In this document: in pieces, positions 1 through 5,985 of the stretch
How positions within the stretch are numbered: the first letter of the stretch is position 1
How the letters are laid out: the number at the start of each line of letters is the position of its first letter
Assembly (NCBI GenBank): GCA_011375045.1
Contig: DRNB01000303.1
Location: 1 to 5,985 of the forward strand
Length of the DNA stretch: 5,985 nt
Source: Aquifex aeolicus
GTDB taxonomy: Bacteria; Aquificota; Aquificia; Aquificales; Aquificaceae
Direction of reading: 5' to 3'
Position numbers and translations under genes: made by a program
Notes under the pieces: model-generated
What the model was told of the DNA's origin: nothing
What the model saw: only the letters and a program-made list of their open reading frames with translations
Databases searched by the model: none

Positions 1-122
1 CTGAGGGCGTTTCCCAGCGTGGTTCCGAACCCCCTCTCCAGAGGTTCGACAACAAAAACACCCTTTCTTCTGTCCTTGGTTTCCCAGTAAATTTTGTTAG
101 GGTAAACAAATTCGTTCAGCAT
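1..122 (-). CDS. rpoA: RNA polymerase alpha subunit, 5' end only
   Basis: This is the start of the alpha subunit, which dimerises to seed assembly of RNA polymerase and later contacts promoter UP elements and activators. Only the first 40 codons and two bases of codon 41 lie in the window; the rest runs off the left edge. The visible peptide has VVEPLERGFGTTLGNALR at about residues 24-41, the hallmark N-terminal-domain motif (family pattern EPLERGFGxTLGNALRR) that precedes the dimerisation helix. The ATG at 122-120 is supported by GGAGGT at 129-134, six bases upstream. It lies 15 nt after the rpsD stop, so it is the last visible gene of the alpha-operon segment; rplQ usually follows it. Nothing looks broken; it is partial only because of the window edge. 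Confidence 0.96.
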   Translation of the reverse strand, partial: MLNEFVYPNKIYWETKDRRKGVFVVEPLERGFGTTLGNAL

Positions 123-137
123 CCACCAACCTCCAGA

Positions 138-773
138 TCAAACCTTGGAATAGAACTCGATAATATACTGCACGTTGACGGGCACCTCCAGATACTCTAT
201 AACGTTCTCGGGTAGCTTCAGCACCTTACCCCTGAAGTTGTCCCTGTCCAGCTCCAGCCACTCGGGAACGCTCCGCGGGTCGATGCTCTCCATGTTCTCC
301 TTTATGAAGGGGATGTCTCTGGAGGAGTTCTTTATCTCCACGATGTCCCCCGGCTCCACCTCGTAACCGGGCACGTCGACCTTTCTGCCGTTCACGAGCA
401 CGTGTCCGTGGGCTATGAGCTGGCGCGCCTGACGTCTTGTGGTGGCAAACCCGAGCCTGTAAACCACGTTGTCCAGCCTCCTCTCGAGGAGCTGGAGCAG
501 GACGTCTCCCGTGTTCTCCTTGGCTTTGGCGGCGATGTCGAAGTACCTTTTGAACTGCTTTTCCCTGAGTCCTCCGTAGAGATACTTGAGCTTCTGCTTC
601 TCCATGAGACGCAGACCATACTCGCTCAGCTTCCTTCTTCTACCCTTGAGGCGTCCGTGCTGACCGGGCGGGAAGTTCCTTCTCTGGAGTATCCGCGGAG
701 CGGATCTCTTTCCCGAAATCACAACGCCGAACCTTCTGTCCAGCTTAACCCAGGGTCCTATGTACCTTCCCAT
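138..773 (-). CDS. rpsD: 30S ribosomal protein S4 (uS4)
   Basis: S4 is a primary 16S rRNA binding protein that nucleates assembly of the 30S body; in E. coli it also represses the alpha operon. The product is 211 aa, normal for bacterial S4 (about 200-210). It begins [14 protein letters not shown], carries the conserved FPPGQHG at 34-40, and has an S4 RNA-binding fold at about 98-150 with [13 protein letters not shown] and the [14 protein letters not shown] core. The N-terminal region has no cysteines, so this is the zinc-free form. A longer frame opens at 803, but the conserved N-terminus, and GAGGAGGA seven bases upstream at 781-788, fix the start at 773. That start overlaps the rpsK stop by one base (TGATG), implying coupled translation. 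The stop is TGA at 140-138. Confidence 0.97.
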   Translation of the reverse strand: MGRYIGPWVKLDRRFGVVISGKRSAPRILQRRNFPPGQHGRLKGRRRKLSEYGLRLMEKQKLKYLYGGLREKQFKRYFDIAAKAKENTGDVLLQLLERRLDNVVYRLGFATTRRQARQLIAHGHVLVNGRKVDVPGYEVEPGDIVEIKNSSRDIPFIKENMESIDPRSVPEWLELDRDNFRGKVLKLPENVIEYLEVPVNVQYIIEFYSKV

Positions 774-1150
774 CAGACTCTCCTCCTCGCCGGCGGTCTG
801 CATCCGTTGTGGGGTATGGGGGTAACGTCCCTTATGGCTGTTACCCTGACGCCGGAGGCGAAGACGGCTCTCAGGGCTGACTCCCTGCCTGCGCCGGGTC
901 CCTTGACCCTGATCTCAGCCTCCTGCAGACCGAACTCGTTTATGGCTCTTCTGAGCGCTCTCTGGGCGGCGAGCTGGGCGGCGTAGGGTGTGCTCTTTCT
1001 GGTGCCTTTGAAGCCGACCGTTCCCCCGCTTTCCCAGACTATAGTGTTACCCTGCGGGTCGGTTATGTTGATTATGGTGTTGTTGAAGGTGGTGTGGATG
1101 TTTATTATCCCCCGGGTTACGGTTCTCTTCTGTTTTTTCTTCCTTGCCAT
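773..1150 (-). CDS. rpsK: 30S ribosomal protein S11 (uS11)
   Basis: S11 sits on the 30S platform, next to the mRNA exit path, and partners S18/S6 and 16S rRNA. The product is 125 aa, close to the usual 117-130. It shows the basic N-terminus [10 protein letters not shown], then [16 protein letters not shown] (16-31), the [19 protein letters not shown] block (41-59), [14 protein letters not shown] (82-95), and the C-terminal [13 protein letters not shown] motif (108-120) followed by a basic tail. Asn115-Gly116 matches the Asn-Gly pair that is isomerised to isoaspartate in E. coli S11. The start is supported by AAGGAGGT at 1156-1163. It follows rpsM by 11 nt, and its TGA overlaps the rpsD ATG by one base. 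No anomalies. Confidence 0.97.
   Translation of the reverse strand: MARKKKQKRTVTRGIINIHTTFNNTIINITDPQGNTIVWESGGTVGFKGTRKSTPYAAQLAAQRALRRAINEFGLQEAEIRVKGPGAGRESALRAVFASGVRVTAIRDVTPIPHNGCRPPARRRV
781..788 (-). promoter_or_regulatory. Shine-Dalgarno site fixing the rpsD start
   Basis: GAGGAGGA lies inside the 3' end of rpsK, seven bases before the ATG at 773-771. It decides against the in-frame ATG at 803-801, which lies upstream of this site and would add ten residues that do not look like S4. Confidence 0.85.
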
Positions 1151-1155
1151 GGGCT

Positions 1156-1163
1156 ACCTCCTT
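1156..1163 (-). promoter_or_regulatory. Shine-Dalgarno site of rpsK fused to the rpsM stop
   Basis: AAGGAGGT lies five bases before the rpsK ATG. Its first two bases are the last two of the rpsM stop codon (TAAGGAGGT), so a ribosome ending rpsM stands directly over the rpsK initiation site. Confidence 0.8.
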
Positions 1164-1539
1164 ACTTGCCTTTCTTCTTGGTTCCCCCCACGGTTTTTCT
1201 CCTTCCCTTCCTTGTCCTTGCGTTCGTTCTGGTCTGCTGTCCCCTGACGGGAAGACCCCGCGAGTGCCTCTGTCCTCTGTAGCATCCCATATCCATCAGC
1301 CTCTTGATGTTGAGCTGAACCTCCCGTCTCAGGTCTCCTTCCACTTTGTAGTTCTCGTCTATGAACTTTCTGAGGGTGTTCAGCTCCTCGGGGGTGAGTT
1401 CCCCCACCTTCTTCCGGCAGTCTATACCTGTTCCCTCGCATATCTCCTTGGCTAAGGTCCTGCCTATGCCGTATATGTAGGTGAGGGCTATCTCCAGCCT
1501 TTTGTTGTCGGGAAGATCTACACCCGCTATCCTCGCCAT
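1162..1539 (-). CDS. rpsM: 30S ribosomal protein S13 (uS13)
   Basis: S13 lies in the 30S head, contacts 16S rRNA and P-site tRNA, and forms intersubunit bridges with L5 and 23S rRNA. The product is 125 aa (family about 115-126). It begins [14 protein letters not shown], has the helix-hairpin-helix-like [14 protein letters not shown] (21-34), then [23 protein letters not shown] (70-92), [19 protein letters not shown] (94-112) and a lysine/arginine-rich tail that enters the P site. Residue 102 is Gln where many bacteria have Arg or Lys (RGQRT/RGQKT), and residue 93 is Ser where Arg is common; both are mild variants. GGAGGT at 1546-1551 supports the start, 13 nt after rpmJ. A slightly longer frame on the same strand (1154-1546) is an out-of-frame shadow with no family resemblance. 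Confidence 0.97.
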   Translation of the reverse strand: MARIAGVDLPDNKRLEIALTYIYGIGRTLAKEICEGTGIDCRKKVGELTPEELNTLRKFIDENYKVEGDLRREVQLNIKRLMDMGCYRGQRHSRGLPVRGQQTRTNARTRKGRRKTVGGTKKKGK

Positions 1540-1552
1540 CTTCCAACCTCCG

Positions 1553-1666
1553 TTAACCCTGCTTCTGCCTGTGCTTGGGGTTTTCGCATATCACGTAAAC
1601 CCTTCCCTTTCTCCTGATTATCTTGCACTTGGCACACCTCTTTTTCACAGAAGCTCTGACCTTCAT
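1553..1666 (-). CDS. rpmJ: 50S ribosomal protein L36 (bL36), zinc-ribbon type
   Basis: L36 is a tiny zinc-binding protein of the 50S subunit that packs against 23S rRNA and helps late assembly. I read the frame directly: 37 codons plus TAA, starting [10 protein letters not shown] and ending KHRQKQG. Length 37-38 aa is standard. The zinc ligands Cys11, Cys14, Cys27 and His32 are all present in the C-x2-C-x12-C-x4-H pattern, so this is the zinc-binding (C+) form. GAGGAGGA at 1671-1678 lies four bases before the ATG and overlaps the infA stop. It sits in its usual place between infA and rpsM. All arginines here are AGG/AGA, as in the neighbouring genes. Confidence 0.96.
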   Translation of the reverse strand: MKVRASVKKRCAKCKIIRRKGRVYVICENPKHRQKQG

Positions 1667-1670
1667 GGCT

Positions 1671-1678
1671 TCCTCCTC
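1671..1678 (-). promoter_or_regulatory. Shine-Dalgarno site of rpmJ overlapping the infA stop
   Basis: GAGGAGGA includes the last two bases of the infA TGA (TGAGGAGGA), followed by GCC and the rpmJ ATG. This arrangement favours re-initiation on rpmJ straight after infA termination. Confidence 0.8.
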
Positions 1679-1916
1679 AAAGTCTGTAAACTATCCTGCC
1701 TCTGGTCAGATCGTAGGGGGACAGCTCGACCCTCACCCTGTCTCCGGGAAGGATCCTGATGAAGTTGATCCTCATCTTTCCGGAGATATGGGCGAGAACC
1801 TCGTGTCCGCTCTCTAACTTGACCCTGAACATACCGTTGGGCAGCGCCTCGACCACTTCACCCTCCATTACTATACCCTTCTCCTTCTCGTGCTCCTGCT
1901 TCTTCCTCTTTCCCAT
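1677..1916 (-). CDS. infA: Translation initiation factor IF-1, N-terminally extended
   Basis: IF-1 binds the 30S A site during initiation and works with IF-2 and IF-3. The product is 79 aa against a usual 71-73. The OB-fold body starts at about residue 17 ([18 protein letters not shown], 17-34), continues with [13 protein letters not shown] (38-49) and [23 protein letters not shown] (53-75), and is near-canonical throughout. Ahead of it is a lysine/glutamate-rich segment of 16 residues ([16 protein letters not shown]), about seven longer than in E. coli. The ATG at 1916 is preferred because GGAGA at 1924-1928 precedes it by seven bases, while Met17 has only a weak purine run upstream. The gene starts two bases after the map stop (TAAAGATG), so coupling to map is likely. 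Confidence 0.96.
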   Translation of the reverse strand: MGKRKKQEHEKEKGIVMEGEVVEALPNGMFRVKLESGHEVLAHISGKMRINFIRILPGDRVRVELSPYDLTRGRIVYRL

Positions 1917-1918
1917 CT

Positions 1919-4627
<2,709 letters not shown>

Positions 4628-4649
4628 TTACTGCTCCCTCAGAGGGGTA

Positions 4650-5099
4650 TCACCTTCCGATCACCTCACAGGTTCCCCCCGCTTCCTCTATCTTCTTCCG
4701 GGCGCTCTTCGAAAAAGCGTGGGCTTTCACGTGAAGCTTCTTCTTGAGCTCTCCATCACCCAGAATCTTTACAGGGTCGTTCCTGGCGCAGAGTCCCTTC
4801 GAGGCGAGGGTTTCAGGGGTAACCTCCGCACCCTCTTCGAAGAGGCGGTTCAGAACGCCGACGTTTACAGCCGTAAATTCCTTCCTGTTGGGGTTTGTGA
4901 AGCCTCTCTTGGGAACCCTGAGGTGAAAGGGTGTCTGTCCACCCTCGAAGAAGGGGGGGAGGGTCCTGTCGCCGGACCTTGTCTTCTGACCTTTGTGTCC
5001 CTTACCTGCGGTCTTACCCTGTCCGGCGGCTATGCCTCTGCCTACCCTTTTCCTTTCCCTGGTAGCTCCGGGATGGGGCTGAAGATCGTTAAGCTTCAT
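4650..5099 (-). CDS. rplO: 50S ribosomal protein L15 (uL15)
   Basis: L15 is a late-assembly 50S protein whose long basic N-terminal arm threads into 23S rRNA. The product is 149 aa (usual 144-150). It begins [22 protein letters not shown], followed by the glycine/lysine-rich arm [16 protein letters not shown] (28-43), the [17 protein letters not shown] segment (51-67), and a compact C-terminal domain with the pattern [24 protein letters not shown] (110-133, conserved GxGELxKxLxVxAHxFSxSA). The start overlaps the rpmD stop by 11 nt; GGAGGAAG at 5106-5113, inside rpmD, is its ribosome site. The 3' end is followed by secY. No anomalies. Confidence 0.97.
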   Translation of the reverse strand: MKLNDLQPHPGATRERKRVGRGIAAGQGKTAGKGHKGQKTRSGDRTLPPFFEGGQTPFHLRVPKRGFTNPNRKEFTAVNVGVLNRLFEEGAEVTPETLASKGLCARNDPVKILGDGELKKKLHVKAHAFSKSARKKIEEAGGTCEVIGR

Positions 5100-5289
5100 G
5101 ACGGACTTCCTCCACCTTCAGAAGATAGTGAGCTTTTCTGATGTTCCCCCTGACCAGGGGGTTGTCTTCGAGCACCTTCGACTGTCCGGGTTTCCTGAGC
5201 CCGAGACTTCTCACCGCAAGGATATGACTCTTTCTCTTACCTGCCAGCCCTCTTACAAGGGTTACCTTCAGAAACCTCTTCTCAGCCAT
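5089..5289 (-). CDS. rpmD: 50S ribosomal protein L30 (uL30)
   Basis: L30 is a small 50S protein on the solvent side near L15-bound 23S rRNA. The product is 66 aa, slightly longer than the usual 58-61. The core matches the family: [15 protein letters not shown] (8-22) in place of the common T(L/Q)xRSxIG start, then [25 protein letters not shown] (24-48), [14 protein letters not shown] (49-62). The few residues after KVEEV (RHEA) form a short tail in which the rplO start is embedded. GGAGGGG at 5295-5301 supports the ATG at 5289, which overlaps the rpsE stop by 8 nt (ATGGCTGA). It sits in its standard place between rpsE and rplO. Confidence 0.95.
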   Translation of the reverse strand: MAEKRFLKVTLVRGLAGKRKSHILAVRSLGLRKPGQSKVLEDNPLVRGNIRKAHYLLKVEEVRHEA

Positions 5290-5902
5290 AGACGCCCCTC
5301 CAGGGATAGTGGAGTTTCACTTTAAGCTTCTGTCCCGCGTAGATGTTGTATCTCTTCCTGATCTCCTCGAGGGGCAGACCCCTTTCCAGGGCAACCTGCT
5401 CAGGGGTCTTGAGCTGAAGGAAAGCATCGAAGACAGCCCTCACCACGTTATCAGGGTTTGTGCTCCCTACTATCTTTGTGAGAACGTCGGTGTAACCCGC
5501 GAGCTCGAAAAGGGGTTTGGCGGCTCCTCCTGCCACGACACCCGTTCCCCTTCTTGCGGGGATGACTATGATCTTTGTGGGTCCGAAGTGCCCGACCACG
5601 TCGTGGGGCACCGTCCCCTCGATTACGGGAACCCTGATGATCTTCTTCTTAGCCTGTTCTATGGCTTTGGCTATGGCGAGGGGAACCTCCTTCGCCTTCC
5701 CGTGTCCGAACCCAACGAAACCCCGACGATCCCCTACAACCACCAGCGCGCTGAAGGAGAACCTTCTGCCTCCCTTCGTAACCCGGGCTGTTCTGTTGGC
5801 GTAGAGGAGCCTTTCCTCAAGCTGAAGCTCCTCGATCATGTCCGCTACACCGCTTCTCTTCCTGCTCTCCTCTATCAGAGCGTCGATGTCTCTTCCACCC
5901 AT
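5282..5902 (-). CDS. rpsE: 30S ribosomal protein S5 (uS5), extended at both ends
   Basis: S5 lies at the back of the 30S subunit near the mRNA entry site; it affects decoding fidelity and mRNA unwinding. The product is 206 aa against 160-175 in many bacteria. An acidic/basic N-terminal extension (1-28) precedes the double-stranded RNA-binding-like domain (about 29-95), with RVTKGGRRFSFSALVVVGD (40-58) and GFVGFGHGKAKEVPLAIAKA (61-80). The C-terminal domain (about 96-175) has GTVPHDVVGHFGP, IPARRGTGVVAGG (114-126) and GSTNPDNVVRAVFDAF (146-161). A further tail of about 15 residues, ending [10 protein letters not shown], follows. The start at 5902 is well supported by AAAGGAGGAG upstream; Met22 has no comparable site. 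It follows rplR by 12 nt and overlaps rpmD by 8 nt. Confidence 0.97.
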   Translation of the reverse strand: MGGRDIDALIEESRKRSGVADMIEELQLEERLLYANRTARVTKGGRRFSFSALVVVGDRRGFVGFGHGKAKEVPLAIAKAIEQAKKKIIRVPVIEGTVPHDVVGHFGPTKIIVIPARRGTGVVAGGAAKPLFELAGYTDVLTKIVGSTNPDNVVRAVFDAFLQLKTPEQVALERGLPLEEIRKRYNIYAGQKLKVKLHYPWRGVYG

Positions 5903-5906
5903 AGAG

Positions 5907-5916
5907 CTCCTCCTTT
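5907..5916 (-). promoter_or_regulatory. Strong Shine-Dalgarno site of rpsE, fused to the rplR stop
   Basis: AAAGGAGGAG is the longest anti-16S match in the window and lies four bases before the rpsE ATG. It shares its first bases with the rplR TAA (TAAAGGAGG). It settles the upstream start and therefore the N-terminal extension of S5. Confidence 0.85.
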
Positions 5917-5985
5917 AGAATTCAAGACCAAGCTCCCTGCACCTTTCCGCAAAGGCTTTTATCTTACCGTGATACATGAAACCTC
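5915..5985 (-). CDS. rplR: 50S ribosomal protein L18 (uL18), 3' end only
   Basis: L18 binds 5S rRNA and helps dock it in the 50S central protuberance. Only the last 22 full codons and TAA are in the window; the gene enters across the right edge. The visible tail reads GFMYHGKIKAFAERCRELGLEF, matching the family's C-terminal pattern GxxYHGRVxALAxxAREAGLxF, including the near-invariant YHG and the terminal LEF/LQF. The incomplete codon at the edge ends in GA, which fits the Arg usual before this glycine. The identity is backed by its place directly upstream of rpsE, where rplR stands in the spc operon. Confidence 0.92.
   Translation of the reverse strand, partial: GFMYHGKIKAFAERCRELGLEF

Noticed and set aside
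402..986. A 194-residue open frame on the plus strand opposite rpsD and rpsK
   Set aside because: It is fully antisense to two well-supported ribosomal genes, with no recognisable domain. GC-rich codon use on the other strand explains the lack of stops.
1154..1546. A 130-residue frame on the minus strand overlapping rpsM
   Set aside because: It covers rpsM in another frame and reads as low-complexity Arg/Gly/Gln/Glu. The rpsM frame matches S13 end to end.
4628..4649. CCCTCTGAGGG-like inverted repeat between rplO and secY as a possible terminator or attenuator
   Set aside because: The arms leave an almost absent loop, no U-run follows, and the right arm is the secY Shine-Dalgarno site. A terminator here is not supported.

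Overview
The window is a tightly packed stretch of a bacterial ribosomal protein cluster (the spc operon running into the alpha operon), read entirely on the minus strand. In transcription order (right to left) it holds: rplR (3' end only), rpsE, rpmD, rplO, secY, adk, map, infA, rpmJ, rpsM, rpsK, rpsD and rpoA (5' end only). Both ends cut through genes.

Organism: this is a bacterium, shown by IF-1, L36, the alpha subunit N-terminus and bacterial-type SecY. The order secY-adk-map-infA-rpmJ-rpsM-rpsK-rpsD-rpoA is shared by Gram-positive bacteria and several deep-branching thermophiles. Arginine is written mostly as AGG/AGA, ATA isoleucine codons are frequent, proteins are rich in Lys/Glu/Arg, and the adenylate kinase resembles the Aquifex type. 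Together these suggest a thermophile, most likely Aquificota or a relative. That is inference from codon use and recalled family sequences, not from a search.

Layout: 5985-5282 holds rplR' and rpsE, then rpmD and rplO overlap down to 4650. secY follows after the longest gap (22 nt). adk is coupled to secY by an ATGA overlap, and map overlaps adk by 17 nt. infA, rpmJ, rpsM and rpsK follow with gaps of 2-13 nt. rpsD starts inside the rpsK stop codon (TGATG), and rpoA starts 15 nt after rpsD. Only about 85 of 5985 bases are noncoding, and no gene-free stretch exceeds 22 nt. No promoter, terminator, RNA gene, repeat, mobile element or CRISPR was seen.

Function: the genes supply ribosomal proteins of both subunits (L18, S5, L30, L15, L36, S13, S11, S4), the membrane protein-export channel SecY, adenylate kinase, the methionine aminopeptidase that trims new proteins, initiation factor IF-1, and the RNA polymerase alpha subunit. 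They are almost certainly co-transcribed, and the overlaps and strong Shine-Dalgarno sites imply translational coupling. I found no undescribed system. The points worth a look are modest: an N-terminal extension on IF-1, extensions on S5, a four-cysteine zinc-type LID in adenylate kinase, a cysteine-free S4, and the lack of room for an E. coli-style S4 control leader.
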